Source: Auricularia sp. M13 | Lineage: Eukaryota > Basidiomycota > Agaricomycetes > Auriculariales > Auriculariaceae | Assembly (NCBI GenBank): GCA_037042915.1 | Contig: CM073194.1 | Location: forward strand, 2,542,001-2,606,000 | Direction of reading: 5' to 3' | Length of the DNA: 64,000 bases | Part shown: one piece after another, positions 31,657 to 42,906 of the stretch | Position numbering within the stretch: position 1 is the stretch's first letter | Layout: the number at the start of each line of letters is the position of its first letter | Position numbers and translations under genes: made by a program | The notes under the pieces: model-generated | What the model was told of the DNA's origin: nothing | What the model saw: the letters and a program-made list of their open reading frames with translations, nothing else | The model's database searches: none

Positions 31657-34600
31657 TCATTGCGTCGAGCCTCTTACCCGATTCAGTGGCCAAACAACTA
31701 TCCGTCTGCCATCTCTTGTTGAGCCGTCAGCATTGTAGCCGTACGCCGCGAAGTGATGCAAAATGTCTGCCAGTCTCACCATGACGCTTTGCTCAAAAAA
31801 CGCGTCATGACATACCACAGCGCCGAACGCTGTACTTAGCTTTGCATAAGGGTCCTGTTCCTTCCCCTCTGCTCGAATGTATCTGCGTACAATAGCAAAG
31901 GTCTCACTGACCCTCACGCTCCCTTTCCGGCGCTCGTGAATCAGCAGTTTGATTATCTGTCCAGGCAGACATTTTCCGTCCGCACGCCGATAGATGATGT
32001 TGCTGCTGTCCCACGACTTAGCAGCTGTCGAGAATGTAACCCCGCGGTGTTGAACCCATTTTAGCTCTTGCGCCTTTGCTCCGTAACCGCTGTGTTCGCC
32101 CTCAGCATTCAGCAGCGCTTTCAATAGCTGAAATTCTTCATGCGGCAGCGGCTTGGCTTTTGCATAATCCATCCTAAGCCTGGTGGTCGACAAACTGATC
32201 GCACTGTCCGTGCTCTCCTCGACGCGAAGCGACCCCTTGCTCGTCGTGGTGATGCACTGAAGAATGCATGCCAATGTTTCGCGGAGAATAGCAGGTGCGC
32301 CGGGCGGGCAGTTTTTAGCGAGATGCCGCAAGCCCTTATCGTTATGATGGCGACGCATCATCGTCAATTCCATGCCAGCTTAGTCGAAATAGCGCTCAGC
32401 TAATCGCAGATACTTCAAGACAAAGGACGTACCCAAATTGTTTGTTTTTATCTTTTGAAGGAGGCCGATTTGGCGCTCGATGGGAAACGCCCACCAACCC
32501 CTCACCGGGCCAAATCTTGGGAGGAAATCCCGAAGTGCATAACGGCGTGGTGATTGGGCAAAAGACGAAATCCGCGTTTAACCAAGCCATTGAGATAGCT
32601 TCGAATGTGCTTTCTGAACTCTTTGGCGCGATTGACAGACATGCTTCTTTTAGTGGCAATTTGAACCGCTGAAACAAGGTCCAGGAACCAGTCGAGATCT
32701 TCTTGCTTTGTAGTTCCGGCCCAGAGTTGGATCATGGCTATCGGGAGCTGTACTGTTGCAGCTGTTCGCCATTCGTCCGCTTTGAGCGTCCCGCTGCTCG
32801 GACTTCCAAAGGTCTTTGCCATGCGTCCAAGCCAGGCCGGTGTAGCTATCTTATTTATGATGATCCTTAGAAGGCGGAGATGTTCAGGTGAAATCGAATA
32901 CGGCGTAATCGGCGAGGTTACATTGGCTGCAGTGCCAGCTCGATCAGGCGCCACGGGCTGACGGTGCGACTGGGCGCCATCGATATTGCCTGACGTCCCT
33001 GTCCCAGATCGTGTTGCCGACATAGCGGGCAAGGATAGCTCACTTGGATGTGAGTCATACAGCTGGCTTGGGGATGGTCCTGATGGATTCCGAGCACTCT
33101 CCAACCCCGTAGTCACCCCATGAGCTACCCTAGCTAAAGATTAGTATGCATGAGTCGGGTCGAATGGTTTTCCGTACATCAGCGCGTCGATAAAGTCCTG
33201 CTTGATGGGCCCTGTTTCTCTGGAAGCCTTAACTATTAACTTGCGCGTCGTACAAAGCTGGGTTAGCACGGCACGATTGAAACGCTGCAGCTTGCGGAAC
33301 CGTTCTGCATCTCCCGTCTTCGCCAATAGGATCTCGGCTGGAACAATTTTAAATCAGCGGAGTCGTTTATCCGAATGAGATTGTATATCACCACTCTTGA
33401 TATCCTCATTGGAGCGCCCAACTGCAGCTGCTGCCGAGGTTTGAGCACGTGAACTCCGCTTTCGACTTCCGGTTCCTTGACTTTTTGGAGGCTTCCTGGA
33501 TTCCCCAAATTTTTCGTACATGGTGTTGGATCAAACCAAGGAATATGTTGTGCATGCCGTCAACTACGAAAAACTGTGTAGGATCCCAATACGGTAGGCG
33601 AAATAGCTCGGACCAGCCTACGCCCCGCAGCGTTTTGAGTTCCTTCCGCCGAGACACAGATGGGGTATCTCGCCATTCATAGGCCTGTTTAATCCATTCT
33701 TCGCGCGATCTGAGAACGTAGTTGCCATCAACTACATTTGGATCGGAAAATTGGCGTGTATGACACAGGCAGTACGGACAACCAAAATTGGACCTAGGGG
33801 GATTGAAGCCGATGACTTTGCGCCCGGCGGGCATGTCACAGACTACAGGTAAAAGTGCGGCACGAATGATGCGTCCAGAGGGCATAAGTGGCGTCTGGCG
33901 AACTCGCATGCCTGCGCTCCAGAGTTGGAGTAGCTCGTCAACAAGGGGCCTCAAATATGGTTGAACGTCAGTCTCTTTGGGGCCAGGAAGGACACCGACG
34001 ATATGCAAGTTCTCAGATGAGTATCGAATTTCAGGTGGGAAATTGAGACAGGCGAGGGATATCAAACCGAGACTGACCGTGCTGCGACGGGTGGCTGCGC
34101 GGGGTTGGAACCAATCGATTGAGAGACTAAATGCGAGTCTGAGCTCGGGGAGCTGAACTGAAAAGAAGTTCGTCTCATTGTCTGGTCCCTTGAACGATTT
34201 GAATACCCTCCCTTGGGAAATATCGTGCATTAGTTCATCGTTGTCCGCCGGCGAAGAGACTGCGGAGGAAATCATCTCTGAGGCATTCACGAGGGCTGCT
34301 TCGAGTCTGGAATCGGAGAGATATTGTTGAATACAGTCAGAAAGAGGCGCATAAGCAAATGGCTTCCGAGGCACGTGTGCTGTCATTTTCTTTTACCTGC
34401 GAAATTCATGAGCGGGCCTGCAGACATGGGAGGGGATATGCGCACCGGGTCCATAGTACTCTTTCTTTTCAGTAATGGGTGTATCACACACCTTCATCAC
34501 TCCATCAGCAGGGACCCGATTTTGGCAATGTGAGATGTATACAAGACTCCCAAGCCGAGTTTCGATGGGCGGCGACAAATAGCCGCAACTGGGACATACG

Positions 34601-35487
34601 GCGTAAGGAGTGAACTTGGGAGCCATGTCTGCCTTCTCAAGAAGGGTTGAAACGTCTTGAGGAAGATTGTCAAACGCTTCTCTGATGGCTGCAAGCTCAG
34701 TGGGACCCTGAGCACGAGTGATTTCGCCGACCAGAAGTTTGACGAAGGCAAGGACAAATACTAAGCCGCGGCGTGGCACGCCGAAAAATAGTTCTAGGGT
34801 GAGCAAGAAGAGCGCCAAGGCTGCGATGCTCGGCACTTTCCAGGCTAGTACGGGATATCGTTCGCATTCCGGAGTGTCGGCACGAGGTTTGCCCGGGTCC
34901 GGTGCTGCTCGTTCTTCTGAATTGAACGCATTCAGGCTATCGTTCCACTTCCGCCGTCGATCCTGCAAGAAGTCCAGCTCGCGACCGATACAACTGAGAA
35001 GACGCGTGCGGAAGGCTCCTGCTGGGATGTGCTCGGGTGGGACTCTCCCGGCCATGACTGCATTGTGAACATCGTCCAGCCACTTTAAATCGTGCTCATG
35101 GGGAAATGGCATTAGAACTCCCGAGCGACGTTTCGAGAGCATGAAAGGAAGATGTGACCTCCATAGGTTAGAGCGAGCGATGAGCTCCGTTTGAATACTC
35201 ATCAAGCAGGACATCGATAGTAGAGGAGCAGCGATGGACGTTGGTACTGAGTCATGATCACTGACGCCGGAAGTCGCTTTTCCTGGTGATAACCATGCTC
35301 CGTCGCGTTCTTCGTGATTCAGAAGCGCTTGCTCCGGCTGCCCCACCGTCTCCGCCCGGTCTCTGTCACAATGTCGACGGAATTCGCTGCGGGTCACCTG
35401 ACGGCCGCGCACAGCCTTTCCTGATCGGCTGTATGTCATTCGTTGATTACATCCGTAGGCTGAACAGACGCATATTTTGGTGTACAT
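31657..35487 (-). CDS. Tnp2-type transposase (CACTA/En-Spm superfamily), multi-exon
   Basis: The family catalyses cut-and-paste DNA transposition. The ATG at 35487 follows TATATATA at 35562-35570. The N-terminus has Cys motifs (C-V-C-S-A-Y-G-C) and a later C-P-S-C-G. A 66-nt intron (34380-34445) bridges Y-Y-G-P to H-V-P-R-K-P-F-A-Y. Exon 2 holds the Tnp2 core: L-S-I-D-W-F-Q-P, N-F-P-P-E-I-R-Y-S-S-E-N, G-V-L-P-G-P-K-E, Y-L-R-P-L-V-D-E-L-L, C-D-M-P-A-G-R-K, and G-M-H-N-I-F-L-G-L-I-Q-H-H. More exons continue through A-E-R-F-R-K-L-Q-R-F-N and L-K-A-D-E-W-R-T. A 54-nt intron (32379-32432) joins W-W-A-F-P-I-E-R-Q-I-G to M-E-L-T-M-M-R-R. The final exon ends at 31657. Spliced this way, at least the regions checked stay in frame. 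I could not identify the terminal repeats. Confidence 0.8.
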
Positions 35488-35561
35488 AAGTGCCCAGTAT
35501 ATGAGAGACCACAGTTGAGATGTAGGGGGTCATAGAGGCACGAAGCCGGTGATCACGAGCC

Positions 35562-35570
35562 ATATATATA
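35562..35570 (-). promoter_or_regulatory. TATA box (TATATATA) of the transposase gene
   Basis: TATATATA on the minus strand lies about 75 nt upstream of the ATG at 35487. Confidence 0.45.
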
Positions 35571-35894
35571 GTAGAGGTACGGGCTGTGCAACGTTGGCCA
35601 ACGCTTGTCCTTACGCGCGTCACAGCCTGCGCGCATCACAGCCTCTACTGCGTCGAAGGGGGGTCTTCTGGGTCATGCGTGGAGGCGATACAGCGTAATT
35701 ACAACACTGGTGGCGGCACGGACCGGAGAAAGCAGAGAGGTGTGCCAGAGCCGAACTTTTCGCACTGAGTCCACGACGAAGGAATGAACATCGCCATTAG
35801 CAGAACAAGGAAGGAGGCAACTAATAAGAAAGCCTCCAGGTCGCAGATAGATGCATACGATTCATAGCTCGACAGGAAGATGGACGGGCTCGGT

Positions 35895-36418
35895 TCACGG
35901 ACGAGCACAGCGCATAAGGAATGGGGACAGCCCAGCGTGTAATACGAGCGACAAGCGCTGGCGCAAGCGGCGAGCGCTGGCGTCACTCGTAGGGCTACTT
36001 GGTAGCGGATATCGAGTTTTTCTTGAGTGAATGTGCCTGGATAGCGCAATGCCTGTGCGCGCGGCGACCAGGGTGCGGCTTTCGAAGGAAAGGAGAAAAT
36101 CGAAAGACAAGCCTGAGAAAACACGGTTCGGCCTGCTCCGAACTCCGACGGTTTCACTTTGCCCGCACCAGAACGTCACTTTGCTCGCAGTATTGTTCAT
36201 CGCGCAGGAGATCTTATCGAAAGGGCTGCGCAAACAGGACCGGGGAATGGCGCGGGTGGATTCGTGATAAATGCGACCAAGTCGCCCTCCACGCACAGCG
36301 TGCAAGAGCAAGCTCAATTGGGCTCACGATTATCGCTAAGATATGAAGCCATCGGCCCGTGTGATGACACTGAGCGGAGGTCACACGGGCATACTGTATA
36401 CTGTCTTGGGGAAAGTCG
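35895..36418 (-). repeat. Repeat family A, copy 4 (left flank of the third D copy)
   Basis: From about 36140 the sequence is nearly identical to 12122-12370 of segment D, including the 10-bp inverted repeat. The match stops abruptly at GGGAAAGTCG (36418), where LINE sequence begins. Confidence 0.85.
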
Positions 36419-38757
36419 TCTCTGGCTCATTCCCACATGTGGGACACAGTGGGGAGTCCTCTCTTTGGATGCGGTGCAGATGTTTGTTGAGGGGCGCATG
36501 TCCGAGTCGAAGTTGGACGAGAATGCTTGTCTGCCATCGGCGGCGCGAGTGAAGGAGCTTGCTCATGCGTCTGGGTGAAAAATCGGGGTCAATCGCATGC
36601 ATGCGAGCATATCGGCGCGAGTTTGCCCATTCAGCATGCCAACGTATGTTCATGTCTTCCATGTGACTGCGTCTGAGCGCCGATGCGCTGTACGGGAGAG
36701 GTTTGCGTAGCCATTTCGGCAGTAAACGTCGTGCGCTCGATCCCTGTGGCCCCGCAGCTGCGATTTTGGCTGCTTGATCGGCGGCTTCGTTTCCCTGCAG
36801 ACCCTCGTGACCAGGCGTCCATTCAAGGCACAGTTTTAGTCGCTCACCCGGCCGACCGCTTTTGTTCGATGTCTCCTCTACTGCCGAGTGTATCCTGTCT
36901 ATGAGGTAGTGACCAGGTCTAGGTTTATAGCATCTGCTCGCCTTTATTACGCCGGTGTTGTCAAGGCCAATGCGAGCACTATCTGTGACCTCTGCCTTGA
37001 GCAAATGCAGGCCCAGGTGAACGCCTACGGCCCGGCCGAAGGTCGTGTGGTGATCGGTCGAGCCGAGATGGTACCGTAGGGTTCTTGAGATCTCGCCGTT
37101 GCGGGTAAGTACCGCAGCCGCCCCGACACCTGTATCGCTCGCAGATCCATCAGTGTATAATATGCACATCGAACAATACCTGGGCAGCAGCATCTCTTGC
37201 TTTGCCAGCTGCGCGGTCATCTGCTATGAACGTTTCAAGTGATTGCGACCATTTTGTATCGCGGAAAAGTACGTATCTTCTCTATGCGCTCAGGGCGGAT
37301 TGCGAAAACGCTGAGGAGCTTGTGGAGCGCGGTTGGATGATGAATAACAGGTCGACACACGCACCGCTTTACCATGTTCGCTAGCGGATGCTCGTCCGTA
37401 AGCGTGCAGATGCGAAGCAGTGACCGGTAGCAGACTTTCTCCAGGAGAAGATGCGCTGGCCATAGATTTGCATGGATGTCGAGTAGCTCCGTCGGGGACG
37501 AGCGTAGCGCGCCAGTCAAGGGGGGCGCATGTCTGCAGTTCACCATATCGACTCCCTTTCATGTATATCATGCTAATCCTGACTGTTTTGAGTTGGTTTG
37601 AGGGTTTTCCCATTTGTGTGTCTGGCCATGGAACCTCGTTAATTTGGACCCTGACAACCCAAATCGGGCAACCCGGTACCAAATGAAGTGCAGTTCAAAT
37701 ACTCAACAAGTAGGATACAAGTGGTGAAATAGCATCAAATAAATGCACTCTATCTTACATTATATGCTGCCGGGGGGTAGACCTTACCGGTCAGGAATTA
37801 CTCTTTCAGTCTGAGTCCGGAGCTGTCTCGGAGGCAGTAAGGTTACAGCATATGGTAATACACCGGTGTTACATAAGCCGGTCTTTCCTTTTTGAGAGGG
37901 GGAGGGGGGTCCAAAAGGGTGTAAATGGAATTTTGGGAGTCGGTGTAAGAATTTTATTTTTGCACCCCCCGTGGCGCCAGTGATAGAAAGCGCGGCGATG
38001 CGTTGCACTTTCGCAATCCGACGTGCAAATCCAATGGAGCCGTGCTTCTTACCTTGGTCATGATCATCCGTACGAATCGGAGTGAACCAGACATCCGCAG
38101 CGTATGTCATCTTCGGGGCCGCCACCGCCACATAGAGGCGCCGGACATGCTTCGCGCGAAGGCCCCTGGTGGTGCGTGCAAGTCGTGTGAGTTGAGCAAC
38201 ATACTTCGCACCTTTTGCCACCGCCTTGTCGACGTGGTCACTGAAGGATAAAGCGGAATCGAGATAAACCCCGAGATACTTTGCTGACTGGACGTTCCGG
38301 ATTGTCCTGCCACGTATCGTCATATCAGAGCCTATGCCCTCAGCGTATCGCCGTTTCTGAGGGGTACAGAAGTCAATGACCTGCGTTTTGTCAAACTCCC
38401 ACGGAGAGTTGTGCGCGACGGCCCAGTCGCAGCCACCGTCGTCACGTTCCATGATGTCCTGCAATATTTGGTGCGTCTCGGTGAATGTACGCGCAAACGC
38501 CAGAATCCCTGTGTCGTCGACGAATCCCAGAGCAAGAGATTTCGGTCCAGTCCCGATTTCGAGCATCCGATGGTTGTAGAACAGATACAGAATCATTGAC
38601 AGTGGGTCACCCTGTCCTATCCCGTTGTCAACGGCAAAAAACGCAGTTTGGTAATCGTCAAACCGCAGGCAGGTGCGTCGACCGCAGAGCATCGTCTCGA
38701 CAAAACGAACATAGCCCTCAGGTATGCCCAGAGCCCGCATATTGTGACAGAGACGGG
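36419..38757 (-). mobile_element. LINE (Tad-like non-LTR retrotransposon) fragment with RT and RNase H
   Basis: The minus-strand reading begins inside the reverse transcriptase: M-R-A-L-G-I-P-E-G-Y, G-I-G-Q-G-D-P-L-S and the catalytic F-V-D-D at about 38520, then the thumb (K-Y-L-G-V-Y-L-D) and the linker (R-S-S-P-T-E-L-L-D-I-H-A-N). RNase H follows at 37160-36640 with Y-T-D-G-S-A and W-T-P-G-H-E-G-L-Q-G-N-E-A-A-D, a combination typical of fungal Tad1-clade LINEs. A zinc-knuckle-like C-P-T-C-G near 36430 is cut by the junction with family A. The 5' part (ORF1, endonuclease, RT N-terminus) is missing, and the 3' end is also missing, so this is a fragment. The frame shifts at least once, just before RNase H, and is interrupted by a 457-bp insertion at 37517-37973. 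Confidence 0.85.
37517..37973. mobile_element. 457-bp hAT-like non-autonomous element inside the LINE
   Basis: The insertion is flanked by the 8-bp direct repeat GCGCCAGT (37509-37516 and 37974-37981). Its ends are inverted repeats CAAGGGGGGCGCA and TGCACCCCCCGTG (13 bp, two mismatches). Removing it and one flank restores the LINE reading A-L-S-I-T-G-A-L-R-S-S-P. Eight-base target duplications with short CA-starting TIRs are typical of the hAT superfamily. There is no transposase inside. Confidence 0.82.
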
Positions 38758-38769
38758 GGAACGTTGCTT

Positions 38770-38853
38770 GTAGTAGTAGTAGTAGTATTCAGGCAAGTGG
38801 TCCTACATAGAACAGCCCGCTAAGGTCTCAACGGCTGGGCGCATCATACCGGA
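38770..38853 (-). mobile_element. Truncated element with (TAC)n tail inserted in D copy 3
   Basis: Compared with 12700-12725, where GGGGAACGTTGCTTG runs straight into CGACCTTTGC, copy 3 carries about 100 extra bases at this point. In the minus orientation the insert ends in (TAC)5-6. The insert is the same sequence as 1688-1760, so it is probably the 3' end of a LINE family, 5'-truncated. Confidence 0.6.
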
Positions 38854-39529
38854 AACCTGCGACCTTTGCACCCTCCGGATGCGACAATCTGATCGTGGCT
38901 CATTTCTCTAGTTCAGGCGTCGGCGTCATGATCGTCTAAACCGCTCCCAAATCGCGTCCCCGGCCCATGTGTTCCAAAGTCATCTCGATTGCGGCGCAGG
39001 TTCTCCTCGCCGTTGTACTCTACTCGCTACCTCCGGGACAGGCAAATGCATACTACATGTGAAACCACAACTTCGTCATTCGCTCTCGCCTCGCGCACCT
39101 CCCCCTCCACCTACGTCTTTCGCGACAACCATAGACGTGTGAACGGTTTGCCCGGCAATTCTGCTCGTCCTCGTGATGTGGTCCTCCACCCGCACCCCGA
39201 GATTGAACACAGGCATGGCATATTGGCTGAAAGCTCCACGCGCAGCTGGCGCAGCCTGCGCAGCCTCTGCCGGCATGGGGAAGGCTCGCTGTTACTCGCT
39301 CAATCGTGATCATACATACTACAGGAGTCTGGCTTACCGCCTCATACGTGACGCCCTCGGGATGCCTGGCTGCATAACTGTCGGCCTCGGAGCCCGTGGT
39401 ATCCTTCGTGCTTACGGCGCAGGGGAACGTTGCACCGTGAGATCCTGAGGTGGCAAAGTCTAAGCAGACTCTCGCCATGTGGTGTAACGATTTGTGAGGT
39501 TGCGTGAGCTTGGTGGGTCGGGGGTAAAG
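38854..39529 (+). repeat. Segment D, copy 3, right part
   Basis: The match to 12716-13405 is nearly exact, apart from short indels and a missing CTGCACAGC-like triplet repeat unit. It ends after GGGTCGGGGGTAAAGT. Together with 36140-36418 it forms a third copy in which the ~330 bp equivalent to 12371-12702 are replaced by the LINE. Confidence 0.88.
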
Positions 39530-39690
39530 TTCGCTTTTCGCACAATCTTGGTCCTTTGCCTGCGTCGCACTAACTCTATTTGTTTACCGGGCGCTCGAAG
39601 GCTCTTGTTAGACGTGTCACCTAAGCATAAGTCCATCAGGCCGTTATGGCCGTTGTCCGGCAGATACGCCAACTCGCTCTCTACCTCACA

Positions 39691-39828
39691 ATTATGAAGA
39701 TGTGCCTGATAGCATACTCATCGGACGACCCCTCGCTGCATCCAACGTTCCGACAGCGAAATATCTCATGCCGTGAGGATCCAAAGAGTACTATATGTCC
39801 GAGATGCGATGAAAGGAATGAATCGTGA
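39691..39828 (+). CDS. Possible 45-aa peptide with C-x2-C motif
   Basis: A short frame from ATG (M-K-M-C-L-I-A-Y-S-S) to TGA at 39828 contains C-R-E-D and C-P-R-C-D-E-R. No promoter is obvious. It resembles the general look of small Cys-containing fungal peptides, but I cannot name a family. Confidence 0.2.
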   Translation: MMKMCLIAYSSDDPSLHPTFRQRNISCREDPKSTICPRCDERNES

Positions 39829-39870
39829 AGCGGTATACACTAGCAGCATTGTACCCGTAAACACCAACCA

Positions 39871-41600
39871 TTAGAAGCTATGCAGTGTCCACCACGTCAT
39901 TCGACTTTCGCCTGCAGCAGCGCGCTCGCCTGCAGCCCAGACTCCGGGATCGATGCTGCATTCGACGCCGCAGTTCGGGCAAGCGACTGCAGCAGGGCAC
40001 GACGCATTATGCTCGGGATTCTCAGTGGCAATCCTAGCAGCGGAGACGATGCACTGCGGGTGATACTCGTGCATGCAGCGTCCATGCGGTATCTCTGTAA
40101 CCAGACCGAATCAGAGCCGAAGTAGAAACCCATAAGACAGACGCACCGTCTAGGTCCATCTCACCTCGCGTAGCCGGAGCGCCGTCGTTGTGGGCCTTGA
40201 GCGGCAAAGATTGAGCGTGCCGAGGAATGCCTTCCTGTCTGCACGCATTCTGTAAGCGCGCTAGCTTGACGGGAGCGTGCACCTCAGGCGTCGGGACATC
40301 GTCTGTCGGCGCGAGAACGCAGCACAGCAAGTCGCAGCGCAGTCCGAGCTCGCGCTCGCGGTGTTCTACGTACTCCCGGATCGTCCGGCCCTGAGGATCG
40401 GGGCGCGACCACTCGCGTCGTACACGCCTCAGGCTCCGCTGCTCAGGCGGCGGCGGGATGCCCCAGCGAGGTTGCAATGAGGGCAAACGCGTTGCGTCCA
40501 GCCGGGGAAGACGATTGTCGACGCGATCGCCCGTTTCCTGTGGGGGCTCCTGTAGCTCCCGTAGCTGCTGATGCTGCTGCTGACGATGATAAAGAAGCGC
40601 CGGGTCAACAGGCGAAACAATGTAGAATAAGGAATTGCCGCCGCTACCACCGGCTAGCGGAACGGTCATGCTAATGCCGAATTCGATGTCGATCTCGGAC
40701 GTGTCTACGATCATCTCGAGTCCATCTACTACGCGCCTGTGATGAGCTTGGAGAATGCGTTGTCCAGAGATGGGCGTGGATACAGGTTGTTGGCCCGGTT
40801 GATCTTGAGGTTGGCCGGCTCGATGGGCGTCCTCTCGGAGTGGTGGCGGCTGGACCCCCCATGGGAACGCGTTGTGGGGGGGAGGGAAGCGCACATCAGC
40901 ATAGGCCTGTTGAGGCTGGGCCTGCGAAGCAATTGGCGGGGAGCGCTGCGCACCAGCTGCAGGTGTTCGAGACCCGCCCGGAGTATTACGAACGTTTGGA
41001 TAAGCCGGCAAATCAGCGAAAAAGGCTGGAGGCAGCATGAGGTTCGGTGGGGGTCCGTGAGAGCTACCGTGATGACCCTGCGCACGAGAGGACGAGGCTA
41101 AGCGGTCCGGATCGACGTTGAAACGACAATTGGGACACGTCGTATGCCGGCAGAACCAAGGCTGCAAGCAATTCGAGTGGAACGCGTGGCGGCAGGGTAG
41201 TACGACGATCCGGGAACGTAGGGGTGGGGGCTCGGATCCAGCAGCAGAGGTAGAAACATCAGGAGCAGAGTGGGATGACGGGGCATTGCCCCCACTGGGG
41301 TGCTGCCGAGAGGTTCGCGAGATCTATATCCAAAGCTTCAAGGCATACAGCGCAGGCGCTGGAATTACCGTCTATAGCCTTCTCTACCTTCATGTACCGC
41401 TTAACGAGGCCAGCTGGGACTTCCTCAAGCCCTTCGATCAAGCGACGAGCCTGTTCGGGATCTTCTGGCGGCTGACTGCGAAGCCCGCCAAGCCAGGGGA
41501 GCGGAAATATCACCGGTGGAACGGATACGGGGAGAGGCACCTGCGGTCGCGGTCGAGTCGCGGCCGGGTGTGCGCCTCGACTGCCTGCCAAAGTTCGCAT
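39871..41600 (-). CDS. RING-type zinc-finger protein, probable E3 ubiquitin ligase, 542 aa
   Basis: Exons 41600-41280, 41230-40147 and 40094-39871 join in phase via introns of 49 nt (41231-41279) and 52 nt (40095-40146, GTGCGT donor, TTACAG acceptor), giving 542 residues. The RING-H2 finger spans the first intron: C-A-V-C-L-E-A-L, then L-P-C-R-H-A-F-H-S-N-C-L-Q-P-W-F and C-P-N-C-R-F, giving the C-C...C-H-H-C...C-C pattern. A long Pro/Gln-rich linker follows. The C-terminus has E-R-E-L-G-L-R-C and a second Cys/His cluster (M-H-E-Y-H-P-Q-C-I, C-P-N-C-G), possibly a second zinc site. Upstream of the chosen ATG the frame stays open and reads F-A-D-F-W-R-L-H-A-E-T, so the true start may lie in an earlier exon. 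It is predicted to be a cytosolic or nuclear ubiquitin ligase; the substrate is unknown. Confidence 0.78.
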
Positions 41601-41732
41601 TGTTTCCGCATGTAGACGCCAGAAGTCAGCAAACGTAAATTCGCGATTCTGGGAAGTTTCGGACGAAGGGGAGGGCCCGTTTTGGACGCAGTGCCAACGA
41701 AGACAGACCTCCCAGCGGAGCGCGCCGAGCGC

Positions 41733-42422
41733 TTACAGATGCTGCGGCGATCGCATCGGGAGGCGTGAGATTGATGCTGTCGCCTCGCGAAGTAAACGGC
41801 CGTAACAGGACCTAGGTTGAAAGTTGGTTAGAAGAACGTGTGCATACGTTCGAGGTGGTGGACGCACGCTACTCTGCGCCCCGGCGCCAAAGACCCTGCT
41901 GGGCGGGTGGCTCAGCCATAGGGGCAGGTCGGGCGAGTTGAGCTGAGGGGAATGAGCGTTTGAATTGTTACGTGGAGGAGTCACGAATGAGGCACTTGGC
42001 AGCCGAGTCGCTGTGGCCGGCGCCACTGCATCATGTGTCAAGCATAGTCCTATGTTTGAGTGAAGGCACAGACCTGCAACGGGCTCAACACGCAATTCCG
42101 GGGCCTCAGGCAGGTGCGAGGGAGAAAACAACGGGATTGCTCGCATTACGTCGGAGCCAAGCATACGTGTGCGTTGCGGTGGTGGAAACGCTCGGGGCAA
42201 TGGGCGCAGCGGCCGGAGTCCAACGCCAGCTGCAGCGTCAGGCGCGAACAGGTCGGAGATCGCTGTGTGCGGTGTGCGGCGGGGTCGGTGGTCATCGTCG
42301 ACGACATCTTCGACGCGCGGTCGGCGATCGGGGGTCGAGTCTGCGGGCTGAATCTGTGTCTGTGTACTCGCCGGCGCGGACGGCGACGACGATGCTGCCG
42401 GAGGATCGGGCGCAGAAGGCTG
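41733..42422 (-). pseudogene. Chimeric ORF: C2H2-gene exon 2 fused to unrelated sequence
   Basis: The minus-strand frame reads the C2H2 gene's exon 2 (A-P-D-P-P-A-A-S-S-S, then L-R-P-L-R-P-L-P) up to the C-module breakpoint near 42191. It then runs on for about 150 residues that do not match the C2H2 gene (R-A-F-P-P-P-Q-R-T-R and following). No domain is seen in the new part. The copied upstream module could in principle drive it, so it is either a truncated copy or a new chimeric gene. Confidence 0.45.
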
Positions 42423-42906
42423 CACGGCAAGATTTGCCCTGCCCCTGGTGAGACGCTGCGCCCGGGGCGCAGTAGCGACGGCCTGGACGGCGGGTCAGCA
42501 GTTGCACCCGCTGCCAGAGAGCTCAGTCCCGTAGCACACCTTGTCAGTGCTCTTGCGGGAAATCCTGCCCATCGTTGTGTGGTACGGCGGGCTGTATGCA
42601 GTAGCAGGAGAAGCGCAGAGCAGCATCGTTATAAGTCGACCTCATCTTGGATTATGGGAGATCGCGCGCTTGGCCAGGCGGGCGCCTCGGTCTCACGCCG
42701 GCACAGGATCGGCGAATGTTCGCCAACCCCTGCATGGATTGCCAATCGCTGCGCTTCTCATCTAATCTGGACCGCCACCTGCGAAGCGCTGCGCCCAGCC
42801 CCAAAGCAGTGCCCGCATGCCCCGCTCTCATTCGTCACGTGAACGGCTTCAGCTGCTTAGGAAGTTCCTGTTCATATACGTAGGAGCTCCGAGCTGTATG
42901 TCACCT
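42191..42906 (-). repeat. Inverted duplication C, copy 2
   Basis: This is the reverse complement of 15203-15921 with very few differences. The breakpoints are at CTCGGGGCAATGGGC (42191) and at the GTATGTCACCTGC position (42906). Confidence 0.9.

Noticed and set aside
31170-35800. CACTA terminal repeats around the Tnp2 transposase
   Set aside because: CACTA at 31198 and CACTG at 31177 and 35763 were examined, but no matching inverted partner with a 3-bp target duplication was found.
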